A DNA stretch of 64,000 nt from Oxyruncus cristatus (Eukaryota; Chordata; Aves; Passeriformes; Cotingidae), in assembly GCA_013399855.1 (NCBI GenBank), contig VXAY01004360.1:2409011-2473010 (forward strand), read 5' to 3'. A model generated the notes under the pieces. It saw only the letters and a program-made list of their open reading frames with translations. It was not told the origin of the DNA and made no database searches. Of this stretch, positions 1-11,811 are shown one piece after another. Position 1 is the first letter of the stretch. Each line of letters starts with the position of its first letter. The position numbers and the translations under genes were made by a program.

Positions 1-3000
1 CGTGGCACGACCTTGGTATCTCAGTGCCTGACTTCAATATCTAATCAGTCAGATGTCTCTCTGAGGCCACCTCGGGATGTTGTGCGTGTCCCCTCTGGCA
101 CCAATTCATTCAAAAGATGTTTGCTTCACACTGGTATTAGCCCCCAGCACACACAGAGCACATCGTAGCACATCACTGCCCTGCCTGACAGTGCTGCAGC
201 ACCTGAAGTTAAGATGCTTTTTGTAAAGCTTTGGCAGCCTTTCTCCTGAAAAGCTTAGTTTGCAGGACTGCACACAGTCAGCAACATTTCAGTATCCTGC
301 TGGCATTGCAGCCAAGGCAAGACAAGTCCTCCAAACTCACTTCATTGGTTTCATGTAAGCTATACAGTACATGTCCATCAGTGCAGCGAATGTTACCGGT
401 AGAGCTGTGCACCACAAACAGTGCCCCATAGATGGTAACAGGGAGAAAATGAGTTTTGTTGCTTCAGACTGGAAATTGCAGGGCAAGGTTTTTACCCTAG
501 CTCTAACAGCCATTAACTGCATATCTGGGGAAAGCATTCCACCTCTCTGAATTCAGATACAGATGGCAGATTACACTTTCAAGAACACCATTGTGGCAGG
601 ATTATAGTGTCTGTTAGCTCTGGGACCTTCTCTTGGCACTGAATTGTACTTCCATTCCTCTGGAGGAGCAGGGTGCCTGTGCAGCACCTGCAATCCTCTG
701 CCCAAGGGAACGATAAGTGAAACCATGTTCTGATGTTCACCAGTCCTGGTCTTCCTTTTCTTCTTCATGCTGTGTCTGGAGGAGAGCCTCCATACACCCT
801 GACAAGCTTCTGCAGGAAGATATACTCTTTGGGGGAGGTCCCTGGGACACAGATGCCTCCTTCTCTCTTCTTGACTTGGAGTGGATGTTGCTTGATGACG
901 TAACTTTTGGAACAGCAGTCATTGCCATAGCTCTGTGCTGCCCTGTTTTCAACAAGTACAGTATGAACAGCATGTTGGGGGAGAAGTCTGGGCTTGACCC
1001 ACCTGAGGTATCAGTAGACCAACGAGGGACAAGACTGAAAGAAGTGAATCCTGAAGCACAGAGAAATTAACCATCCAAGGAAGATGAGAGTGCTCTAGCA
1101 TGCTGTTTCTGGAAAAAAACAAAAAAACCCCAAACAAACAAAACAAAATCAAAAAAAAAGAAAAGGATTTGTAGTTTCTGATTCAATTTATGACTTTTAA
1201 TTCCTTTATATGTGTACATTTATTATACAGATTATTTTTAAAAGGCTGAAATCCAAATCTAAGATTTTGATTCTTTTAAGCCTTTGGTATGACCATAATT
1301 TTCTCTTTTTTTTTTTTTGTTCTATCCGCCCTGAAAATTACTGTGGGTTTTTTTTGTTTTTCCTGATATGTTTAACAATTTAATGCAGAATTTCTCATAA
1401 AACAGCGACTTCCTTCCCAGCTAGCTCCAGGCATCAGCTCTGCTGCATTCAGTGACTGCTAACAGGGGTCTCAGACATGCTCTTTGGACACCAGGACCGG
1501 GCACAAACCCCGATGTTTCTGCACACAGAAAGTAAGAGAAAAAGGTGGCAGTTTTACACCAAAAGAAGTCGCTCACAAGCTCTTACTCTGGGGGTAAATT
1601 TCCCTGTGCAGTGAGCAGGGGAGCCCATGGGTCCATCAGGCAAAATGGTGGACTAGTGCAGTCTCTGGCCAAGTCTTGGTTTGCTGTTGCTGTCCCAAAA
1701 GAACATTGTGATGTCCGTGGCCACCTTGGTATTAAAAGTTCAGAGACCTACATAAGTCTTTTCAGGAGGTGCAAAGTTTATTTTCAATGCTGGTATAATT
1801 TTCTCCTTTATTCCTTAAGTAATAATATAATGCTAAGAAGAATATAAGCAGAATTTCCTATGTATTTTTGTTCTGTTTGGACTTTGCTTCTGGTGTGGTT
1901 GAGAAGACTCATAGGGTTTGCTGTCTCCTAAAGCCAAATCTAAACACCTTTAAAGTAAGAGAATCATTACATATATTTTGACAAATAAAGAATATTTCAT
2001 ATGTTTGGAGTCATATTGTTTACTAAAATAAACAGTGTGACAATACTTGTGTCTTGGAATAGCAAACTTATCAAGGAGGGCTGCCCACTGCCCCCCAGCT
2101 GCACACAGAACACAGCCCTGGACAGCATTCCTGCACTCATGAGGACATTGCAGCAAATTCCAGTCCGAATAAAGCCACGGAACAGATAAGCAATTCCATC
2201 TCAACACACACAGATGCATATGCACAAAAATGTCCCCATATCAGGACCTAGATAATGCAGCTGAGAATGCAGCCAAGTGCATCTTACTTGATTGACAATA
2301 TGTAACAGATTGCCTTAGTGTATTCTTCAGGAGAAGCAAAACATACAATTAAATAAAACTCATTATTAAAAGCAATCCCCTCCCCGCCCCCCCAGAAAAT
2401 AGATGTCAAACTCTGACTAGATAAATGTGGTATTTCAGGTGGAAAATTGAATGGACTTAATAGGAGTAATATGAACAGTTGGTCCTGGAAAAGCTTATAA
2501 ACTGTAAATATTGCTCACTGCCGATGCTAACACAATGATGAATGTGTCAAAATATTAGTATCAAAAGACTGCTGGAATAGATTTGCAATGTTGTGGAAAG
2601 CATGAAGGGAGGTAGCTGTCCTTCCCGTGGCTTTATATTAATCTCTGGCTACTGGCTGATAGCAGGGGCCATGAGCACTATAATTAGATTTTGGAAATGT
2701 ATATAGTGGGAGGAAATGGAATAATTAAGGTAAGCTATCAGATGCCTGTCCTCATCCTTTTTAAACAAGCCAGAAATATACCCTGCACTCATTCAGCATG
2801 CAACCTTCAAGGGGAAAGGTGTCAGACACTGTAATTGGTAGAACTTGAATGCTGCTGTACTGGTGTCCCTTTTTTAAGGAAACCTATTTTCCACACAAAA
2901 ATTGATCCGGAGAGGTTGTTCTCTCATAATGCACACCTAGAGAGGTACTGTGAGGCCTGAGGGTAGGGAATAGCAGGGCACTTCACAGCTTCAGTGCTGC

Positions 3001-5269
3001 ACCCTCTCTGGGGGGAACTCACAGCCGAGGCACAGCTATGTGGTAAAATATATGTATATGTATGTGGAGAGTTTGAGATTTCCTTTAAAACGCATGGGTG
3101 AGGCAGTAAAAGTGTGCTAATGGGATGGCATCTGGCAAAGTCTGACAACCGAACCAGGTGAGCATTTGTTTCTCCTTCTGGGGGTGCTGGTAGGTGGGAG
3201 AGCCTCTGCCCTCCAACTCACATGGCACCCCTGAAGGGAACACTGGCTTTTACTTGATTATCCTGCCCCCCTTAAACAACAAAGAACAGCCAGGGAACCT
3301 CAGCAACACAAAAAAGATATTTTTGGTGTGGAAAATAATTTGACATTATTCTTAAATATTTAAAGGACACTGTCTGCTGGTTTGGAAATCCAGTGAATAA
3401 TTTAATATTGTTTGACAGAATCTCTTTGGGTCAGTTATTCAGTAAGTGGATTAATACATTCTGACTAAAACAAAGCACACTGCATTTTGGCGGGCGTATC
3501 TCATTACATCACATATTCCATGTCACATTGCATTGTAGAGGATGCCAGCATAATCAAATGGGGCAACTTGAATTAGACAATGCAATCAGAATAATTTCCA
3601 AATATTTTTCTAAAGCTTCCTGCTCCTGACTTTTTCTCTACCTGGTCTGTCTATACTTATCTGTTGAAAAAGAAAAATAACCACAGCAAGAAATCTGATC
3701 AACTTATTTAAAAAGAAACCTTTGCTGGAAACTGCCAGCAACTCTTGACCTCGTTATAACCCTAAGCACCTTATCTATACAAAACACTTTAATTTTAGAA
3801 TAGCATCTTTAAAGCCCCAGGGGAAGAGTGAGAGCATCTTTTGATGCTTGACAGCAATTCTCTGTCACTGACATGGTCCAAAACAGATACTCTTATCAAA
3901 TCATTCTGAGGAAAGCAGCTGTAGTATAGGATCTCAAGGGCAGTGCGGATACAATACAGGTTAAAAAAAGAAGGATCCTTGGGATTTCAAGAGATATATA
4001 GAAGGCTTCAGCAGCAACAGCTGTCTCTCACCAGGAAGGGCTTTATAGATAAAACTGGAATGGAGGGTCCTGCTTATGTTTCAAATCATCAAAAGGCATA
4101 CCTCCCTCTCCTGTCCTTCCATTTTCCATTCTTTCCCAACATGCTCTGAAGAAACAGGTGGGACCTGATTTCCAAAATCCCATAGTTCTAGATGGGGGTG
4201 ACAGTCGTTTTAGTAAAGCTAATTAAAATTTGGAATTTCTATTTTGTGGGGAATTCCCAGACTCTTCAATATTCCTTCAATTAGAATGGGGAAAAATTAA
4301 TAATCTCATAACTTCACTATGAAAGAGAATATTCCAAAAGCAATTCTGGTTATGCATTTTTTATAATTGTAATATGAATATTGCAACATGGCATAATAAC
4401 CCAAATCATGCTGTAGAGGACAAATACTCAGTTTTGTGGGAGTGATCTAACATGATATTTACTTCATTAAAGTGAGATATTTCTGAAAAAGTCTTCCATT
4501 TCCTGCAGTCAGCATGTTCTGACCATATCACTTTACTAACTGAAAATTATAAAGACATATGCAAAAATGCATCTAAAGGCCTAAGTAAAATCAGAATAAA
4601 AATCATTACCAACATAAAAGATACCTGTTTCTCTGCTCTCACAGTTGCATTCAGCAAAATCTACTACACAGAAAGGCTAAGATTGCACCTGGCCTTGCTC
4701 AGCAGCTGCTTTAGCAAAGCAAAAAGCACATCTAGGAGAAAAGATGAGTTCTCTTCTGAACATTTCCTAAGGGTAACTCAACAGGAATTTTTCTCACTAT
4801 ATGTGCGAAAGGGAGCAGGGATGAGGTCAGGAGAAACCCCCGGAGAAGCTTGTAAGAAGAAGCTTGTAGTTGTGAGGAGTCCCTGGATGTTTAATTCAGA
4901 CCACCACTAAAAAGTCCCCATGCTCATGTGCGTCTTTGCCAGACTATCTGAACAATTTCCCCTCCAGAGCTTCATGGGAACCTGTCTTCTTCAGGTCTCC
5001 AGCATAAGGCCAACAGTCCTTCTTGCAGTCCCATTCCCCAAAACTGATAAGGCCACAAGCAAATTGGCCTTCTCACACTCTTCAGAATCAGAAAAAAAGA
5101 GGGTCAAACGCAACTCAAGAGAAGGAAAAAAACCTACAAACCAACATTTAAATCCCAAACAAGCTGGGAGGGGAAAATGGCCAGGCTTTTAGATTAGTCA
5201 AATTTTCTTACCCCTTTCTTTGTGTGATCCACTTAAGGATCACAGTACAGCCTATGGTGATGTTTCATG
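1..5269. other. Unique noncoding sequence, no gene seen
   Basis: Open reading frames here are short (117 codons at most), occur on both strands and overlap in different frames. None resembles a known protein, so I call no gene. The block holds an A-rich tract (listed separately), a 13-base T run at 1306-1318, a C-rich run at 2377-2393 and a 12-bp palindrome TTAAATATTTAA at 3352-3363. The stretch at about 3440-3720 is repeat-free and AT-rich and could be a conserved noncoding element, but nothing in the sequence alone shows that. Confidence 0.6.
1113..1165 (+). repeat. A-rich low-complexity tract
   Basis: About 53 bases are almost entirely A with scattered single C and G bases, including AAAC-type units. 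No recognisable retrotransposon body lies upstream, so I treat it as simple low-complexity DNA and not as the tail of an inserted element. Confidence 0.75.
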
Positions 5270-5420
5270 CTGGCCACTTTGAACATCCAAAGTAATTTTC
5301 CCCATTCTACTAATAGGAAAATGGAGGCAAAGGGAAAGCCATTGATCAAAAAGCTTAGAGGTCAGCAGCACAAACCTACACAGAGGTAGCAGTGTTAGCT
5401 GGGTTTAAGATCGGAGTGGC
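5270..5420 (-). repeat. MIR-type SINE fragment, reverse orientation
   Basis: The + strand carries the reverse complement of the MIR core. CCCCATT is followed by a degenerate 'gaggaaactgaggc'-like segment, then a segment resembling the core that normally reads as AGGTCA plus a CACAGCTAG-like stretch, here 'gaggtcagcagcac'. Spacing of these blocks agrees with MIR. MIR is an ancient tRNA-derived SINE shared by amniotes, so strong divergence is expected. Both ends are approximate and no target-site duplication is visible. Confidence 0.5.
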
Positions 5421-5954
5421 CAACATGGGGATTTGCCCTCAGATCTGCCCTGACAGATGGCAGTGCTTCCACAAACAAACTTCCACATTCCAGACACCCC
5501 CCAAGGAGTTTCTTTGCAGCAAGGTAAGTAGTAGCAAGCCCTGATGAAAAGGTACAGCCCGAGTTCTCCTTCAGACTGCACAGTAATAAAAATTAATATT
5601 GAAAACCCCATAACCTCCTAAAAATGCATAACATCAAGGCGTCCTGTCCTTGACTTTTATGCACATAACTTTACTCCGAGTCAGCCTCATTAAGCCTAGC
5701 TGAATAATTCGAATTCTCAAGTGTTTGGAGGGTTGAGAATTGAATAAACATAGCAGCAAGCTCAGGGATCCTCCTTACATTTTTAAAACATGTACCTCCA
5801 AAGAGATATTACAAGAAATATTTTAAAGACAGTAGTTCAATAGGCTGAGATGAGAAAACACACTACCATGAACCTCTGGCTTGTGTTGCCCAGCCACCTC
5901 TCCTGATGTATGAGGGGTATCAAAGTAAAGAAATTAATTACAGAGAGGGTTAGA

Positions 5955-5984
5955 ATATACGTGCATGCATATATACACACACAC
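5955..5984. repeat. Alternating purine/pyrimidine tract with short (CA)n
   Basis: Thirty consecutive bases alternate purine and pyrimidine without interruption. They pass from AT steps through CGTGCATGCA and TATATA into a (CA)n tail. Such tracts can adopt left-handed Z-DNA under supercoiling. The CA part is too short to be a typical polymorphic microsatellite. Confidence 0.8.
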
Positions 5985-6065
5985 TTAAACACCTTGAAAG
6001 GCTCCTGTAGGCAGAGGCAGGAGGTGCTGTGTGGTCCTCCTGGCTCATGGAAGGACAGAGGCTGA

Positions 6066-6110
6066 GGGGGGTGAGGGTGGGTAAAGGAAATGGGCCTGGG
6101 GGCTGGAGGG
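6066..6110 (+). other. G-rich cluster, possible quadruplex-forming
   Basis: Six G tracts of three or more occur within 45 bases: 6066-6071, 6075-6077, 6079-6081, 6092-6094, 6098-6102 and 6108-6110. One gap is 10 nt, so the strict G3+N1-7 rule is not met across any four tracts. A quadruplex with one long loop remains possible. No promoter or gene start is visible beside it. Confidence 0.5.
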
Positions 6111-9100
6111 ATCCCAGGGAGCTTGTTCTGGTTCTGCAGTACTGTCCAGGGGCATTTTCAGCAATGCAGGGAGTAAAAAGCATTGCCAGTTGCAGCAAAA
6201 GAAAACCTGAAATAAATGGTCTGGGCTCTGCCCCAACATGAACACTTTGTCATGGAAAGAAAGGAAAGCATAACCAGGGAGAAAAAAACATGTGTGCAGA
6301 AATATTTTCAGAGTTTTTGAGAACCTCACAGGTACTGATTTATTTTAGAAACACAGACACTCTCCAACCATTTCACTCAGGCAGCAGAGTTTTTTGGCAA
6401 GGACAGGAGAACCAGAGGGAGAACGAAGGATCAGAATCAAAAATTAAAAGTGGTCAGGTTAGATACCAGATCAAGCTGTGCAAATGCCAGCCGAGGCTAA
6501 TGGCATTACTTTTAAAAATGTGCTTTTTATGATTTATTTCTAATAAAGTGTCTGAAAGTTTATGCTGGAAGGCACAGAGATAAGCCCAACTGTTTGCGTT
6601 TCAGTGGCGCAGAGAAAGCTAGTGGTGACTATGTCCAGCTTCTTGAATAGCACTAGGAAATGGCCTCCTCAATAATGTGAGCTTCATACTCTCACCTTCT
6701 GTTTCAGCTACAGAACATCAGTTAGAAAGAGCTCCAGTCCTGAAAAAAGATACAACAGAAAATAAGAAAGATCTGCTTTTTCTTTAATAGACCTGATTTT
6801 TTTTTTATCATGAAATTGTCCTGTTTAAAAAAATCAATGTTCCAATAAGAAAACATTTAGGAAAGATCAAAGAAACAGTCATAGTTTAACTGATACATGT
6901 AGCTTTATTTCTTTCTCTAGTTACAGGGGAAGGAGGTTTACATGAACAGCATGAACAGGGGTGTGCTCCCAGAGGGAGGAAATGTGGCATTTGACAGGTG
7001 CAAGAAGTCAACAAATTATAGGATATATGGAACAGAAAGGCCATCTATTTCCTTGAAAATTGCCAAGATTCAGTCTGTAGATCAGAAAGAGATACTTAAG
7101 TTAGAAGTTAAAGATGAAAACGCTGCTTCTTTTTATTTTTCAGCAGGGTAAGAGGAGGGAGGATATCATTAAGAAAAGTTGGAACTGTAAATCAAAGTTT
7201 GCATTCCAGTGCTATAAAAGTACAGTGGGACATTCCAGCTTCATGTTGACCATGTACATGAGTTCAGGGTTGAATTCTGCTCTTACAACCAGAAATGTCT
7301 CTAATATAATATCACACATGTTCTGAACACTGTGGGCTGTCTAGCCTGCTGAAATTTGGCTAAAAAGACCAACTTTCTCGTTTGTCTCTAAATTTCATCT
7401 TCCACAGAGGATGAAGAAATAGCCATCAGCCTGTGAATGTATGAAACACTGATAGCAACAGGAACATGAGGCTCTAACATATGATGCATAAGTGTCCAAC
7501 AGCCAGTGTCACTGAGCAGTGTTAAAGAGCCCTGGCCAGCCTGTAGGCTGCTGTCTGTTCACCCTTGCTCTTGGTTTGAATCTGGTTCCTACTTGTGCTT
7601 CTCTGTTCAAGTGAAGGCTTTCGATAATATAAGCAGAAATACTTCATTATCTCTTTTGCCGTAGGCAAGTGTGGCTGAGTGCAAGTGTATTCCCATTAAG
7701 TCACGTGCATTAACTGTGTGCTACTAGTAGGGAACTAGGAAACAACTACACAGTCTCCAAATTGTTTTATTTCATTCCTCCCATCCTCCCCTTAGTAGGA
7801 ATGGATTACAAGTGGAGACTCTTTGCTTTTCCCCCTCTAAAAGGGGGAGGAAATGGCAGCTTGGATCTGAGAGTAAGACTTCCCCATAATATAAAACAGT
7901 GCACTGTCCCCGATGTGAAAGGAGCTACACTAATTTACATCCACAAAGAATGTGGTTCCCTAACATACTAAGTATCCTGTGCTAGTGCTGCTCCAGGTAA
8001 TCAGCTGAGGTATAGAAGAGTCCAGTGCTCACAGCACCGTGGGGAAATGGTTCTTAAAAAAATAAAATAGAAGCAGGCATAGTAATGTCTTGTCTTTCAT
8101 TATGTGACTCAGTGTAGACAAAACTAACATTCCCATCAATGTCAACAGGATCAGAACATGGTCCTCGGAGAGTATTTCATATTGTTACATCCTTTCATGA
8201 CTCAAACAAAATTTCATTCCTGGATAACAGCCCTGGTTTATCATAGGAAATAAATGCTCTGTCACACCTCGATAATTAGTACATCACAGGTAGAATGTAA
8301 ACCCAGGCAGTAAAATGGCACTAAGTTTCTGGCAGAACTTTGAGTCACATATAAACCATAAACAAGACACAGACAAGATGTGGTTGTACTCCTTCGTTTC
8401 AGAGAGGCTGATAATAAAAAGGTCAACGCCTCAGGACAAAACAAAATACTGAAGATGAGCTCACACTGAAAGGCAGTTACAATGCCATTGTCCCGCTTCA
8501 TATTCACACTGTCAAAATCTCAGCACAGGCAGCTTTGGCCGTGTGCCTTTCTTAGTATATAAGGAACTTGAACACACTGTGAGTTGAAGGGATCTCAGTG
8601 AGGTGACTATCACTGACCATATGTGATAGAGACCGAGAAGGAAGTCTGCTGTGAAATGCTGTGAAATATGCTTTTCTTTATTTTTTTCTACAGAGATTAT
8701 CATTTCAGTGTTCTGCAAAGATAAATGTAATTTCTTAAGCACTGTTCTGAGAAAAGGGAAAGAGAAAAAAAGGGGATATATAGTAAGAACAACACCATGC
8801 AGGTAAAAATGCAGACCCTAGGCAGCAATAAAGAAATGGGGAAAACACATTTCTCACGCTGCACATCCATGAATCATTAGCTAAAGGGAAGACACAAAAC
8901 TTTAAAAAATTAAATTAAAAAACAATTTAAGGACTCCAGATAGATACTTTAAACCAAATTGGCACTCATATATTCAGGGTCTTTTAAAAGACTTTTTAAA
9001 AAACTGCCATGGAAATTAATTCCTCATTAACAGGAGATGCACTGCAAACTGCTGATTTAAGTGCAGATCCAAAATGTGCAGAAGGCCTGGGAAAATCCAG

Positions 9101-10310
9101 ATTAAATGGATGTGTGGCCTCCATCCCTTTCTGGTGAGCAGGTTTTGACACCCCAAAGACACCAGTGGGTAAACGAAGGAGCAAAGAGACTGACTTTCCC
9201 ATGCTGAGAACACTGCTATGACCGTTCACCCACACAGTAGCTGGAGAGAGGTTTGTTTGCTAACAGGGCCCAGGAGAAATTTTATAGCAAAAGTATAATA
9301 GGAGAACACACCAAACTGCACTTGGGTGTATAGAAATTCAGTGCACACTGAAGTTCTGTAGTGCACAGTGGAGTTCCAATTCAGAAGTTATTGCTAATAT
9401 TAACTTTTAAGTCAAGTTTCCTAAGGAAATGAGGCTTAGGCAATCATCTTGTCTGGCTGGTTTCCCTAACAATTTTGAGCCTACTGGCTGGTATCAGCCA
9501 AGTGGAATAGAGGGACAGACAATTATGTTGCTGTAAGTTTTACTGAAACAGATGTCTGTAGAGCGGAAAGGAAGAGCAACCAAAATGTATTCTCTCCTAA
9601 AAGAAAGGCTGCAGCATGACATCATCATTTAGTTACCAGAGGATCCATGCAGAAGTCCTCCTTTGGATGGAAAAGCTCTTCTGTAGATGCTTATGACACC
9701 AAAAGTTCAGTGGGCACTGACACTTTCAGAGATACCAGAGTCAGTCAGCTGCAGGTGCAAGCCTGCACAGATTCATGTTGACCCACACTGGAAATTTCCC
9801 ATATATTGCTATATCCTACAGCACTTCCTATTCTCAGAAACTGTCCTCACAAGAAGCCAAATGCAAAGAATTTCCTTCAGACTTCCGAGACTGAGTATCT
9901 TCCTTACTTAGTTGATAATACTCACGCTTTTCAGCCCACCCTTGGCTGCCTCTTTTTATATCAGTCAATAGCTGCATCACATTATAACACTGATACCATC
10001 AGCAACACCTCTGTAACAATCCCTTTGAATTCATTATCTACTTAGTGCAGGAATTATAATGACCCATATCTCTTAGATCAAATGGATAGTGCATACCTCT
10101 GTGTATTCTCTGTGTGTGTAACCCACTGGTATGACTACATCAGTATGTAAACCTCAGAACTAAAAAAAAAACACAGCCCTCAGGTTCTGTACTGGGTGGA
10201 TTCCTTTGAGCTTACTTATACTTTCTCTCCTGAAGAGTTAAAATCCAACACGTGAGGGCAGACTTACAACACCAGTTTAGCAGCCCCCTTTTTCCAGAAA
10301 GTGTACTTTC

Positions 10311-10424
10311 CATTTAAACAAAACAAAGTAAAATAAAACAACAACGAGGACAATTAAAAAAAAAAAAAAAATTAAAAAAACACACACACACAAAAAAAAA
10401 CCAACAACAACAAAAAAAAACACC
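10311..10424 (+). repeat. A-rich low-complexity tract with (CA)n and (CAA)n
   Basis: The tract starts with AAAC/AAAT-type units and contains a 16-base A run near 10356-10371. It continues with (CA)n at 10381-10391 and ends with CAA/A-run units. It is the longest A-rich tract in the window. No LINE or SINE body is recognisable immediately upstream. Confidence 0.8.
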
Positions 10425-10432
10425 TCATCAAC

Positions 10433-10454
10433 ATCTTGACTAGATCTTGACTAG
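10433..10454. repeat. 11-bp tandem duplication
   Basis: The unit ATCTTGACTAG occurs twice head to tail with no mismatch. This is a small local duplication just beyond the A-rich tract and was probably produced by replication slippage. Confidence 0.85.
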
Positions 10455-11778
10455 CTCCTGTTGAAAAATACATCTTTTTGAGAAATCCAGGACATTCCTT
10501 TTTGCAATAATTGCCAGCTTATTAATGGAATGAATGTTGCCAGTCTTTTCTCAAGCTGCTTGGAGGTGAAGAGACTCTTTCTTTCCCTATACCAAAAACA
10601 ACAACAAAACATCCCAAGAGAGAAGAAAAGAGAAAAAAGGAAAGGGAGCTGCTGAGAGCCAGGCTACTTATTCATCTTTGAACATTGGTTTCCATGGGAA
10701 TAAGTTTGGTTCTTTGTGGAGCCTGAACAACCCCATGCAGTCTAATGCTTCCAACATTACATTTGTGTGGTCAACTTTCCTTTGGCCTCCCCTTGTCCTC
10801 TTCCTCCTTATCCCTGCTCAGCAACAAGACTGGTGCGACAAAAATGAAGAAATCATTCAATAAATTGGCTGAATTAGATTTGAATCAAAGCCTGCTGAAG
10901 CCATTCTACTGCCACCAGTGAAACTTGGAGGAAGCCCTCACAGTGGCTTTCTGTCAGCCTGTTAAAATTGTTACCCAGACTTTGTCTGCTTCAACTTTTC
11001 TATTTTGATAGCTTCTGTTTCACTTTTTACTTTTCTCTTTGTGTGTGGGTTTTTTTTCCTTCTGCAGCTGTTCACTGTTTCTTAGTTTTGACAGATCATG
11101 TAGAACAGATAACTCTGGTTGTATTAGTGTTTAAAAGTGAATGATTACCTGTAGACCATGAAGGGCACGGGTTCACCAACAGCTGCAAAAAGGATTAAAT
11201 AAACTGAAAAGTAGATTTGGGATGAAACCTAACTTAAATAGCTTTTTTCCTACATTAAAATCTTCAGAGGTTCACCTGCTTTACTCTGCTTTAAACCAAG
11301 GAGGTGAACAAAAGTAACATGACATTCCTGTGAGAGAGGGAACTAGATGAAGGCTGGGTGATCTCAGACAGAATGCAGCAGACATTACAGAAAAAAATTC
11401 ATGGACCGTGTATTCTGTTTGTTCTGAGTACAGTAATTTCCTAGTCTTGTAATTTATTTTGACATACTTTTTTCTTAAAAAAAGAAACTGTTTATAAATA
11501 CGTTACTCAGAGGCTGCCATGCAATACATTTTCATACATTAATCCTCATCATTTTGCTAACTGTCATGATTTTTTTCTATTAAAGGAATAAAGCAAAAGC
11601 ATGTTATCATAAATCACTAATAAAATATTTAGCACTTCCTATTGCTCCACTTTCAAAACTTCTCCTTCTTAAAAGCTTCTAGAGTCCAAAGTTTTTTTTG
11701 AAAAAATGAACAAAAGAAAAATATATTAGAAATTCATGAAAGCCATTCACAGGCAGGCTGTCAGGACTACAGGAGTTT

Positions 11779-11811
11779 TCTTTTGTAAGGATACTTTTTT
11801 CTTACAAAAGA
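11779..11811. repeat. Short perfect inverted repeat (hairpin)
   Basis: Eleven bases at 11779-11789 (TCTTTTGTAAG) are the exact reverse complement of 11801-11811, separated by an 11-nt loop. A run of Ts follows at once. The stem is too short for a microRNA precursor, and no box elements for a polymerase III gene are seen. Confidence 0.75.

Noticed and set aside
7890..8200. Faint impression of an old amniote repeat
   Set aside because: I could not match it to a named family or find ordered landmarks, so similarity may be chance.
10356..10371. A run considered as a processed-pseudogene tail
   Set aside because: No cDNA-like sequence lies upstream, and the surrounding tract is a mix of simple repeats.
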